A stretch of 64,000 nt of DNA from Rhodovarius crocodyli. Its GTDB lineage: Bacteria > Pseudomonadota > Alphaproteobacteria > Acetobacterales > Acetobacteraceae. The notes under the pieces are model-generated. The model did no database searches. It saw only the letters and a list, made by a program, of their open reading frames with translations, and had not been told where the DNA came from. Positions 44,764 through 59,414 of this stretch are shown here, piece after piece (the first letter of the stretch is position 1; every line of letters begins with the position of its first letter). The DNA lies in the NCBI GenBank assembly GCA_945901085.1, contig CAMDJV010000004.1, positions 1 to 64,000 on the forward strand. The letters run 5' to 3'. The position numbers were made by a program, and so were the translations under genes.

Positions 44764-46173
44764 TCAGGGTTGCAGGGAAGGCACGGCACGCGCCAATGCC
44801 GCGGGGCGCACAAGCGGCCCGACGGCAATAAGCGTCGCAAAGAGAAGCGCGATCTCAAGGGTGTAGACCACGCCATAGCCGGTTGCGGCATGCACAAGGC
44901 CCGGCCCCATTCCGCCATCCAAGGCGAAGGCCGAGACGATGTCGCGCAGCGCACCACCCACACCCACCGCGACACCGGCCGAGGTGGCCTGCACCGCGCC
45001 CCAGATGCCAAGCGCGAGCCCGGCCTGGCCCGCGGGGGCGGCCTGCATGCAGGCGGTGAGGGTGGCATGGGTGAAAAGCCCCGCGCCGAAGCCGATCAGC
45101 ACCGTGCCCAGGCAGAGCAGGAACTGCGAGTTCATCGGCGCCGAGAAGATGATGAAGGCAAAGGCAAAGGTACCGATCAGCGCGCCAAAGCCCGCCACCC
45201 GATGGGGGTCGGCGCCATTGACCAGGCGGCGCGCCGCCACCACGAAGCCAATAATGCCACCCGCCGCCAACAGCGCTGTGAGCAAGGTGGTGGCTGCCAC
45301 TGAAAGGCCGAGCATTTGTGCGCCATAAGGCTCAAGCAGAATCTCCTGCATGGAGAAGGCGGCAGTACCCAGGCCCACACCCACCAGGCGGCGCACCCAA
45401 GGGCCCTGCCGGCGCATGCTGTTCCAGGCTTCCGAAAAGCTTTCGGCCACCGGCTCGATCTTATGCGATCCGCCGCGAATTTCCTGCCGCCACAAGGCGG
45501 CTGTGGTGAGCAGCAGGCAGACCACGGCGCAGCCCTGGATCATCTGGATCAGCTTGATCTGGGTGAAATCGGCCAAGATCGCACCGAAGATCAGCGACCC
45601 GCCCAGCATCCCCAGCAGCAGCAGCACCGAGAGGAAGGCCACAACCTGCGGCTGCTTCTCAGGCGGCGTCAGATCAGTTGCCAAAGCAAGCCCTGCGGTT
45701 TGCACCGTGTGGATGCCGATACCCACCACCAGAAAGGCAACGGCGGCACTGGCCGGCCCGGCCCATTCCGGGCCCTGGCTATCCCCCGAAAGAATGATCA
45801 GCGCAAAGGGCATGATGGACAGGCCGGAGAACATGACCACCGCGCCCTTCCAGATATAGGGAAAGCGGCGCCAGCCCAAGGCGGATTGGTGCTTGTCGGA
45901 ATTGAAGCCGATCAGCGCCCTGAAGGGGGCGAAGAGCACCGGGATGGCGAGCATCAATGCCACCAGCCCCGCCGGCACATGCAGCTCCACAATCATCACG
46001 CGGTTGAGCGTGCCGATGAGCAGCACCGAGCACAGACCCACCGAAACCTGGAACAGCGACAACCGCAGCAGCCGCGACATCGGCAGCGTCTCACTGCCCG
46101 CATCAGCGAAGGGCAGGTATTGCGGCGTCAGGCGCATCCAGGTGCGCGAGGGGTGCGGGATGCGAAACCTCAT
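44764..46173 (-). CDS. lhaA: LhaA-type BCD family chlorophyll transporter/assembly protein
   Basis: A 469-residue major-facilitator-like protein with about 12 membrane helices, of the BCD (bacteriochlorophyll delivery) family. LSLFQVSVGLCSVLLIGTLN, RVMIVELHVPAGLVALMLA and FRALIGFNSDKH are family hallmarks. LhaA is needed for light-harvesting complex 1 assembly in Rhodobacter and is thought to handle pigments. Its position before puhA is conserved. The start overlaps the bchM stop. Confidence 0.92.
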   Translation of the reverse strand: MRFRIPHPSRTWMRLTPQYLPFADAGSETLPMSRLLRLSLFQVSVGLCSVLLIGTLNRVMIVELHVPAGLVALMLAIPVLFAPFRALIGFNSDKHQSALGWRRFPYIWKGAVVMFSGLSIMPFALIILSGDSQGPEWAGPASAAVAFLVVGIGIHTVQTAGLALATDLTPPEKQPQVVAFLSVLLLLGMLGGSLIFGAILADFTQIKLIQMIQGCAVVCLLLTTAALWRQEIRGGSHKIEPVAESFSEAWNSMRRQGPWVRRLVGVGLGTAAFSMQEILLEPYGAQMLGLSVAATTLLTALLAAGGIIGFVVAARRLVNGADPHRVAGFGALIGTFAFAFIIFSAPMNSQFLLCLGTVLIGFGAGLFTHATLTACMQAAPAGQAGLALGIWGAVQATSAGVAVGVGGALRDIVSAFALDGGMGPGLVHAATGYGVVYTLEIALLFATLIAVGPLVRPAALARAVPSLQP

Positions 46174-46846
46174 CAGGCACTGATCTCCAGTGCCTGCGAG
46201 ATATAGAAGGCGCGGCTGACGCGATGGGTGCGGCCCAGCTTCAGCCCTTTCTCCCCCGCCAGCAAATGCGACAAATGCCGGGGCGAGACCGGCACGATGG
46301 CGGGCGAGCGGTCACTGCGCGGAAACAACTTGCCCACCGCCCAGACGGTCGCCAGCAGCGCCGTGCGGGGCGCGAAAGTAAAACACACCGAATGGTCGGC
46401 CCGCGCCGCCAGACCGGCCAGCGCCACTGAGACATCCCTGGCCGAATAATGGATCAGGCTGTCCATCGCCACGATGTGGTCAAACCGGCCCAGCGCTGGG
46501 TCGAGCATGTCGCCCACGCGGAAATCCAGCCGGGGATGGCCCTTGCTGCGCTCGGCGGCGAGGCCAACCAGGGTGGGTGAAATATCGATGGCGACCACAT
46601 CCGCCCCACGCCGTGCCGCTTCCAGCGCCAGCGCGCCGGTGCCACAGCCGGCATCAAGAATACGACGACCATGCAGGTCCTCGGGTAGCCAGGAGAGCAG
46701 CGTGTCGCGCATCGCATTGCGCCCGGCACGCACCTTGGCACGCACCCCGCTCACCGGCGCCTCGGAGGTCAGCCGCGCCCAGGTATCGGCCGCGGTACGG
46801 TCGAAATAATGCTCAAGCTCTCCGCGGCGTTTGGCGTAGCTGCTCA

Positions 46847-46847
<1 letters not shown>
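46173..46847 (-). CDS. bchM: Mg-protoporphyrin IX methyltransferase
   Basis: Methylates the C13 propionate of Mg-protoporphyrin IX using SAM, producing the substrate of AcsF. It is 224 residues. The N-terminal helix YFDRTAADTWARLTS is followed by the SAM-binding loop ILDAGCGTGALALEAARRGA and the acidic AIDISPTLV. The C-terminus includes ISQALEISA. It overlaps bchL by one base (TAATG). Confidence 0.94.
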
Positions 46848-51361
<4,514 letters not shown>

Positions 51362-51372
<11 letters not shown>

Positions 51373-52891
51373 AATGGGCCTTTGCGTCGTAGAGCGTTTC
51401 GACCGTGATGGTACCTATGCCCTTCATGGCTGCGTATTTTTCTGTGTTTCGACGGGCTTTTCCGCGGACGAAGAAGGGAATTTTCTTCAACTCTGCCTCA
51501 GCCTCGGCATTCCAGCCGCGGACCTCGACCAGACTTTCGCTATCAGCCAGAACGGCTGCTGCCGGTTGCTCGGGCAATTTGCCGGAGCCCAGATGCGAGG
51601 GCTTGGCCTCATCATTGAATTCGCGGTCCTCGCGGAACATCGCCAGCAGATGCTCCTCCAGGCCCATCATCAGCGGGTGGACCCAGGTGTCGAAGATGAC
51701 ATTGGCCCCCTCGAAACCCATTTGCGGCGAGTAGCGGGCGGGGAAATCCTGCACATGGACCGGGGCTGAGATCACCGCGCAGGGCAGGCCCAGGCGCTTG
51801 GCGATATTGCGCTCCATCTGGGTGCCGAGAACGAGTTCGCAGGCGGCCGCTTCAATCGCCGCCTCAACCTCGAGATAATCGTCGGTGATGAGCGCTTCGA
51901 GGCCATATTGCGCCGCCGCCTCGCGCACATCGCGCGCCTGCTCACGCGAATAGGTGCCCAGGCCCACCACGGTGAAACCAAGCTCCCGGCTAGCCACCCG
52001 TGCCGCCGCCACGGCATGCGTCGCATCGCCGAAAATGAACACCCGCTTGCCGGTGAGATAGGTGCTATCGACCGAACGGGAATACCAGGGCAAGCGGCTG
52101 GCTTCGGCCACCGTCGATGCATCCAGCCCCGCCAGCGCCGCCACCTCGGCGATGAATTCGCGCGTGGCGCCCACGCCAATCGGCACGGTCTTAGTCGCTT
52201 CCTGGCGGAATTGACGCTTGAGGAAGGCCGCGGCCACGCCGGCGGTCTCGGGGTAGAGCACCACGTTGAAATGCGCATCACCCAGCCGCATCAGATCCGA
52301 TGGCGCGGCCGATGCGGGGGCGACCACATTCACCCGAATGCCCATCCCTTCCAGCAGGCCCACGATCTCGCGCACATCATCACGGTGGCGAAAGCCCAGC
52401 GCGGTGGGGCCGAGGATATTGCAGGAGGCACGCTCGGGCGGGGATTGCGGGGCGCGGGCAAAGGCACGGACGAGCTGATAGAAAGTCTCAGCCGCGCCCC
52501 AATTCTCTTTCTTCTGATAGGCGGGCAACTCAACGCCCACGACCGGGATGGGCAGATTGATGGCGCGCGCGAGGCCGCCTGGGTCATCCTGCAGCAGCTC
52601 CGCCGTGCAACTCGCCCCCACCAGCAAAGCCTCGGGGCGGAAGCGCTCATAGGCGTCGCGCGCCGCTTCCTTGAACAGATCCGCGGTATCGGCGCCGAGA
52701 TCGCGCGCCTGGAAGGTGGTATAGGTCACCGGTGGGCGGGCGGTGTTGCGCTCGATCATGGTGAAAAGCAGGTCGGCGTAAGTGTCACCCTGCGGCGCGT
52801 GCAGCACATAATGCAGCCCCCGCATGCCGGTGGCGACACGCATGGCCCCCACATGGGGCGGGCCTTCATAGGTCCAGAAGGAGAGCTGCAT
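51362..52891 (-). CDS. bchB: Light-independent protochlorophyllide reductase subunit B
   Basis: Catalytic subunit B of dark protochlorophyllide reductase, 509 residues. It has the N-terminal [20 protein letters not shown] and Asp36 (in APQGDTY), which acts as the unusual fourth ligand of the 4Fe-4S cluster. The conserved cysteine lies in [13 protein letters not shown]. The C-terminal domain contains [17 protein letters not shown], the usual PCP-reductase C-terminal block. It pairs with BchN. Confidence 0.96.
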
Positions 52892-52894
52892 CGC

Positions 52895-54747
<1,853 letters not shown>

Positions 54748-54785
54748 CGCTTGACAACTCCTCCTCCCAGGGGGTCCGCTGGCTT

Positions 54786-54851
54786 TCGGTTCGGAAAAGA
54801 AACCATTGGTGGCACAATTTCTTGCGTCATTTGGTTTCTTGGGCGAACCGA
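54786..54851. repeat. Long imperfect inverted repeat upstream of bchF
   Basis: Arms at 54786-54805 and 54832-54851 pair over 20 positions with about three mismatches (GGTTCG...AGAAACCA against TGGTTTCT...CGAACC) around a 26-nt loop. It lies between the bchF start and the candidate promoters, so it would be transcribed as the 5' leader of bchF mRNA and could form a hairpin, or serve as an operator. Confidence 0.6.
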
Positions 54852-54879
54852 TACGGACCTGCTTTCTGGTGTGAATCGG

Positions 54880-54909
54880 AAGGTAGGGGGAGTGAGCCGA
54901 GAGTGTCAA
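54880..54909 (-). promoter_or_regulatory. Candidate bchF superoperon promoter
   Basis: On the minus strand, TTGACA (54904-54909) and TACCTT (54880-54885) are separated by 18 bp, a weak sigma-70-like pair. The -35 hexamer is also half of the PpsR-like palindrome, which would give direct repression. Assignment is by eye only. Confidence 0.4.
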
Positions 54910-54937
54910 GTTCAATTGACGTAAGGCTCGATTGACA
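54904..54937. promoter_or_regulatory. Two overlapping PpsR/CrtJ-like sites
   Basis: The PpsR/CrtJ site is TGT-N12-ACA. Here TGTCAA-N6-TTGACG (54904-54921) matches with one base off. CGT-N12-ACA (54920-54937, ending TTGACA) also matches with one base off and overlaps the first by 2 bp. They lie between bchF and aerR, next to ppsR itself, the usual place for PpsR control of bch genes. Confidence 0.55.
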
Positions 54938-54961
54938 TCGTTACCGATCCGGGACGATAAC
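54932..54961 (+). promoter_or_regulatory. Candidate aerR-ppsR operon promoter
   Basis: TTGACA (54932-54937) and GATAAC (54956-54961), spaced 18 bp, precede the aerR start by 21 bp. The -35 coincides with the right half of the second PpsR-like site, suggesting autorepression. Confidence 0.4.
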
Positions 54962-54981
54962 GTGGGAAGGGACGAGGACAA

Positions 54982-55878
54982 ATGCTCAAGCAGCAAAACA
55001 CCCCGATTGCGCCTGAGGCCGAGCTGAACCAGCCATCGCTGGAGCAGATGGTCCGCAGCCGCGTCATTCCGCAATTGCTGCAATTGCATGACAGTGGGGC
55101 CGTGCTGCCGGAGACGGATGGCCTGATCGATGTGCTCCTCGTGGGTGGCAGTGGCATGGAACAAGCCTCGGCCGCCATGCAGCGCGGTATCGGCTACGAG
55201 ACCATCATGCTCAGCCTGCTCGCACCTGCCGCGCGCGCCCTGAATACATTGTGGGAGCAGGATCGCTGCTCCTTTGCCACCGTCACCCTGGCCATGTGGC
55301 GCCTGCGCAGCCTGATGCGGCGCTTGGGTGAGGACCATCCTGACCCACTCACCTCCGCCCATCCCGAACGTATCGTGCTGATCTCCACCCTGCCCGGTGA
55401 GCAACATGATTTCGGCGCGGCCATGGTGTCCGAATTCTTCCGCCGCGATGGCTGGCTGTCACAGCATATCAGGCCCACGACCATTGATGATCTGGTGCGC
55501 GAGGTTGACGCGGCGAGGCCGGCGCTGCTCGGCCTGTCCATCGGCCAGACCGAGGGGCTTGGGCTGCTGCGCAAGAGCATCGCCGCCGTCAGGCGCGCCA
55601 TGCGGCGCCACGCGCCAGCCATCATGGTGGGTGGTGCGGCACTGAGCATCGACCCTGAACTTTCCGCCCGTTCGGGCGCCGATGGCTGCTCGCTGGACGC
55701 CCGCACGGCGTTGAGCCTGGCCGCGCGCCTAGTGGATGAGCGGGCGAATCGTTTCCCCAGCAGCCGAATCGGCCAAACCTCACGAAAGGACAAATTTGTC
55801 GGGCTTCCAAACTCCCCCGGGGGCGTTTTTGAGCCTGGACCCGCAGACCACCGCGCATTTGGTCGCGGCCGCGGCTGA
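54982..55878 (+). CDS. aerR: AerR/PpaA-type cobalamin-binding regulator
   Basis: A B12-binding antirepressor that works with PpsR/CrtJ to control photosynthesis genes in response to light and oxygen. It is 298 residues. A helical N-terminal part contains LWEQDRCSFATVTLAMWRL. The Rossmann-like cobalamin domain includes the lower-ligand region PGEQHDFGAAMVSEFFRRDGW and PAIMVGGAALS. The last 45 or so residues, after SLAARLVDERANR, are not typical and extend 83 nt into ppsR, so the stop may have been displaced. The name ppaA is used for the same family. Confidence 0.88.
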   Translation: MLKQQNTPIAPEAELNQPSLEQMVRSRVIPQLLQLHDSGAVLPETDGLIDVLLVGGSGMEQASAAMQRGIGYETIMLSLLAPAARALNTLWEQDRCSFATVTLAMWRLRSLMRRLGEDHPDPLTSAHPERIVLISTLPGEQHDFGAAMVSEFFRRDGWLSQHIRPTTIDDLVREVDAARPALLGLSIGQTEGLGLLRKSIAAVRRAMRRHAPAIMVGGAALSIDPELSARSGADGCSLDARTALSLAARLVDERANRFPSSRIGQTSRKDKFVGLPNSPGGVFEPGPADHRAFGRGRG

Positions 55879-57214
55879 CATCACCTTCGTGCTGGGTGCC
55901 ACCGGCATGATCGAAGATGTGGCATTCGGCTCCAGCGAGCTTGCCCCTGCCTTTGCAGGGATGCGCAATTGGGTCGGCCGGGACTGGGCCGAGACAACAA
56001 CCCCCGACAGCCAGGGCAAGGCCCGCGAAATTCTGGCTGAGGCCGGCACCGGTGCTGCGCGCGCGCGCCACGTCAACCAGCAGGCGCCGAATGGGCCGGC
56101 GGTGGCTTTGATGTGCACCGCGGCGCGCACCGCGCGCGGCCATACGGTGATATTCGGCCGCGATCTGCGGCCACTGAGCAGTTTGCAGCAGCAATTGATG
56201 GAGGCGCTGCAGGCGGTTGAGCGTGATTACGGCCGGCTGCGGCAGATGGAGACGCGCTACCGCGTGTTGTTCCAGATGTCGGCCGAGCCTGTGCTGCTGG
56301 CCGATACCGCCACGCTGCGGATCACCGAGAGCAATCTTGCGGCCGATCGCGCCATCGCCCTATTGCCCGGCAGTGCCGCCAATCGAAGCCTGACCGATCT
56401 CTTCGATCCCTCTGCGGGGCCCAGGCTGCAGGCGCTGTTGAGCCAGGCCCGCGCCGCCGGCCGGGCGGAGGATGTGCCGCTGCGCATGGCGGGGGGTGTG
56501 CGCGATGTGCTCGTCTCCGCCTCCATGCTGCGTTACGACGACAACAGCTTTTTCATGCTCCGCCTGGCCACCGGGCAGGCGCCTGAGATGCGCCTGCCGG
56601 GGGGGGAGGCGCGGATATCCTCCTTTCTCTCGGTGGCACCTGATGGCGTGGTGGTGACCAGCGGCGATGGCAGCATGCTGGCGGCCAACCCTGCCTTCCT
56701 GGCCATGGCGGAATTATCGAGTTTCGGCGAGGCGAATGGTGAAAATCTTGGCCGCTTCCTGGGCCGGCAGGAGGTCGAGCTTGATGTGCTGATCGCCAAT
56801 CTGCGGATGCGCGGGCCGGTGCGCCTGCTGCAAACCGCGCTGCGGGGCGCCTTGGGAAGCACGTCGCAGGTTGAGGTTTCGGCGGCCGAAATGGCGGGCC
56901 AGGGCCAGCCGGCCTATGGTTTTGCGATTCGCGATGTGGGTCCACGCATTGGTGGCAGCAACACCGCGCGCGGCGGCGGCATGCCCGCACCGGCGGCCAA
57001 TCTGGCCGAATTGGTAGGCCGTGTGCCGCTGCGCGAACTCGTGCGCGACGCGACCGATGTGATCGAGAAAATGGCCATCGAGGCCGCCCTTGAGCTGTCA
57101 TCCGACAACCGCGCCTTGGCGGCGGAAATGCTCGGCCTGTCGCGGCAATCGCTCTATGTCAAATTGCGCCGCTTCAATATCGGCGGCGCCGAGCACAGTG
57201 AGGAAGAGGCCTGA
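55796..57214 (+). CDS. ppsR: PpsR/CrtJ transcriptional repressor of photosynthesis genes
   Basis: A 472-residue PAS-domain repressor that binds TGT-N12-ACA. TTG 55796 was chosen because GAAAGGA lies just upstream and the N-terminus FLSLDPQTTAHLVAAAADI matches family N-termini. It has an N-terminal PAS, a linker helix with LMEALQAVERDYGRLRQMETRYR, two further PAS domains and a Fis-type helix-turn-helix, AAEMLGLSRQSLYVKLRRF. The only cysteine is Cys107 in the first domain; the HTH-region position, normally Cys, is Ala in IEKMAIEAAL. This may alter redox sensing. Confidence 0.93.
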   Translation: MSGFQTPPGAFLSLDPQTTAHLVAAAADITFVLGATGMIEDVAFGSSELAPAFAGMRNWVGRDWAETTTPDSQGKAREILAEAGTGAARARHVNQQAPNGPAVALMCTAARTARGHTVIFGRDLRPLSSLQQQLMEALQAVERDYGRLRQMETRYRVLFQMSAEPVLLADTATLRITESNLAADRAIALLPGSAANRSLTDLFDPSAGPRLQALLSQARAAGRAEDVPLRMAGGVRDVLVSASMLRYDDNSFFMLRLATGQAPEMRLPGGEARISSFLSVAPDGVVVTSGDGSMLAANPAFLAMAELSSFGEANGENLGRFLGRQEVELDVLIANLRMRGPVRLLQTALRGALGSTSQVEVSAAEMAGQGQPAYGFAIRDVGPRIGGSNTARGGGMPAPAANLAELVGRVPLRELVRDATDVIEKMAIEAALELSSDNRALAAEMLGLSRQSLYVKLRRFNIGGAEHSEEEA

Positions 57215-58101
57215 TGTCGGACCATGCCATGCAAAGGCTGGCCCCCTCGGCCGTGCTGGAACTGCTCAAGCCCGTCACCTGGTTCCCGCCATGCTGGGCC
57301 TTTCTCTGCGGCGTGGTCTCGGCCGGCGTGCCGCTGCATACCCATCCCGGTGAGATCGCGCTCGGCGTGCTGCTCTGCGGGCCTATGGTCTGCGCCACAT
57401 CGCAGGCGATCAATGATTGGCATGACCGCCATGTCGATGCGATCAATGAGCCCAATCGGCCGATCCCCTCGGGCCGCATCCCCGGCCAATGGGGGCTTTA
57501 TATCGCCTGGATCTGGGCTGGGCTTTCCATGCTGGTGGCAGCGGCGCTGGGGCCGGTGGTGATGGCGGCAACCGTATTGGGCCTGATCTTTGCCTGGGCC
57601 TATAGCGCGCCGCCGCTGCGGCTGAAGCTCAATGGCTGGTTGGGCAATGCGGCCTGTGGGCTGTGCTATGAGGGGCTGGCCTGGGTCACCGGGGCTGCGG
57701 TGATGCTCAATGGCGCGCTGCCCTCGGCCGAGGTGTTCTGGCTCGCCGGCCTTTATAGCGTCGGCACCATCGGCATCATGGTGCTGAATGATTTCAAGTC
57801 GATCGAGGGTGATCGGGTGATGGGCGTGGCCTCGTTACCGGTCCAACTCGGGCCCGAGCGCGCGGCGCGGGTGGCCTGCTGGTTCATGCTGGTGCCGCAG
57901 GCTGTGGTGGTGGGGCTGCTCATCAACTGGGGCCTGCCATGGGCCGCGCCGCTGATCATTGTGCTGATGGTGGCGCAACTCGCTTGCATCCCGCGCCTGC
58001 TGCGTGACCCGCGCGCCCAGGCGCCCTGGTACAATGCCACTGGTGTGGGGCTTTCGGTGCTGGGCATGATGGTCTGTGCGGTGGCGCTGCGATGGCTGTG
58101 A
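57214..58101 (+). CDS. bchG: Bacteriochlorophyll synthase (polyprenyl transferase)
   Basis: Attaches geranylgeranyl (or phytyl) diphosphate to bacteriochlorophyllide a. It is 295 residues with about eight to nine membrane helices of the UbiA family. The first Asp-rich site reads AINDWHDRHVDAINEPNRPIPSG. The second is in MVLNDFKSIEGDR. It starts at the ATG overlapping the ppsR stop (TGATG), so it is coupled to the regulator genes. Confidence 0.95.
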   Translation: MSDHAMQRLAPSAVLELLKPVTWFPPCWAFLCGVVSAGVPLHTHPGEIALGVLLCGPMVCATSQAINDWHDRHVDAINEPNRPIPSGRIPGQWGLYIAWIWAGLSMLVAAALGPVVMAATVLGLIFAWAYSAPPLRLKLNGWLGNAACGLCYEGLAWVTGAAVMLNGALPSAEVFWLAGLYSVGTIGIMVLNDFKSIEGDRVMGVASLPVQLGPERAARVACWFMLVPQAVVVGLLINWGLPWAAPLIIVLMVAQLACIPRLLRDPRAQAPWYNATGVGLSVLGMMVCAVALRWL

Positions 58102-59414
58102 CAATGGCTCCACGCCTGGCCTGCGGCGCGCCCGGCCTGTCCTGGTTCGGCATTTTCCGGCTCGGTCTGGTGCAGACGGCGCTGGGCGGGGTGGTGGTGC
58201 TCTGCACCTCGACCATCAACCGGGCGATGGTGGTGGAGCTGGCCCTGCCGGCCACGCTGCCCGGCCTATTGGTCGCGCTGCATTACGCCATGCAGATGCT
58301 GCGGCCACGGATGGGCCATGGCTCGGATGCCGGTGGGCGGCGCACGCCATGGATCATTGGTGGGATGGCGGTGCTGGCGCTGGGCGGGGCGGGTGCCGGC
58401 TTCGCCACCGCCCTGATGGAGGAGCATTTCGCACTTGGTCTCATCATGGCCGTATCCGCTTTCGTGATGATCGGCGCGGGTGTGGGGGCCGCTGGTACGT
58501 CCCTGCTCACGCTGCTGGCGGGCGAGGTGGCGCCGGCCCGACGCGCCGCGGCGGGCACCATCGTATGGCTGATGATGATCATGGGCTTTGCCATCACCGC
58601 CGGGATTGCCGGGCGGCTGCTGGACCCCTTCTCGCCCGAGCGGCTTTTTGCCGTGGTGGGCGGGCTTTCCGCCGCTGCCTTCGTGCTGGCGAGCCTTTCC
58701 GTGCTGGGCATTGAGCGGCATGTGCCGCGCCCGGCTGAGCGGCGGGAGGTGGATTTCCGTGCCGCCCTGGCCAGTGTCTGGGCCGAGCCTGCGGCGCGGC
58801 AATTCACCATCTTCGTGTTCATTTCGATGCTGGCCTATAGCGCGGCAGACCTGATCCTGGAGCCCTTCGCCGGCGAGGTGTTTGGCCTCTCCATCGGCCA
58901 ATCCACAGCCCTTGCCGGGCAGCAGAATGCCGGTACGGCGCTGGGGATGGCGTTGGTGGGGCTGATGGGCAGCCTGTTTGCCGGGCGGGCATTGGGCTCA
59001 TTGCGCGGCTGGCGGGTGGTGGGGTGCATCGCCTCGGCGCTGATGCTGGTGCTGCTGGCGGGCGCGCGCCCCGGTTTCCCGCTGGGGGCGGGTTTCTTTC
59101 TGCTCGGCGTTGGCAATGGCGCCTTCGCCGCTGCGGCCATTGCCTCGATGATGCAACTCGCCGGCCGTGAGGGCGAGGAGCGTGCGGGCATGCGCATGGG
59201 CCTGTGGGGGGCGGCGCAGGCCATCGCCTTTGGCCTGGGCGGGCTGGCCGGCACCGTGCTCTGCGACATTGGCCGCGCCGTGACCGGCGAGGCCTCCACC
59301 GCCTATTCCATGGTCTTCATTGTGGAGGCCCTGCTCTTCATCGCCTCGGCCGTTCTGGCCTGGCGCATCGGCGCGACGGCGCGCCCAATCATCGGTAAGG
59401 AAGCACAAGCATGA
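58092..59414 (+). CDS. BCD family chlorophyll transporter (PucC/ORF428-like)
   Basis: A 440-residue major-facilitator-like protein with about 12 membrane helices of the BCD family, second in this window after lhaA. The N-terminal LSWFGIFRLGLVQTALGGVVV and RAMVVELALPATLPGLLVALHY mirror LhaA. It overlaps bchG by 10 bp and bchP by 4 bp, the standard bchG-BCD-bchP order. It is probably involved in pigment delivery near synthesis rather than light-harvesting 2 assembly. Confidence 0.9.
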   Translation: MAVTMAPRLACGAPGLSWFGIFRLGLVQTALGGVVVLCTSTINRAMVVELALPATLPGLLVALHYAMQMLRPRMGHGSDAGGRRTPWIIGGMAVLALGGAGAGFATALMEEHFALGLIMAVSAFVMIGAGVGAAGTSLLTLLAGEVAPARRAAAGTIVWLMMIMGFAITAGIAGRLLDPFSPERLFAVVGGLSAAAFVLASLSVLGIERHVPRPAERREVDFRAALASVWAEPAARQFTIFVFISMLAYSAADLILEPFAGEVFGLSIGQSTALAGQQNAGTALGMALVGLMGSLFAGRALGSLRGWRVVGCIASALMLVLLAGARPGFPLGAGFFLLGVGNGAFAAAAIASMMQLAGREGEERAGMRMGLWGAAQAIAFGLGGLAGTVLCDIGRAVTGEASTAYSMVFIVEALLFIASAVLAWRIGATARPIIGKEAQA

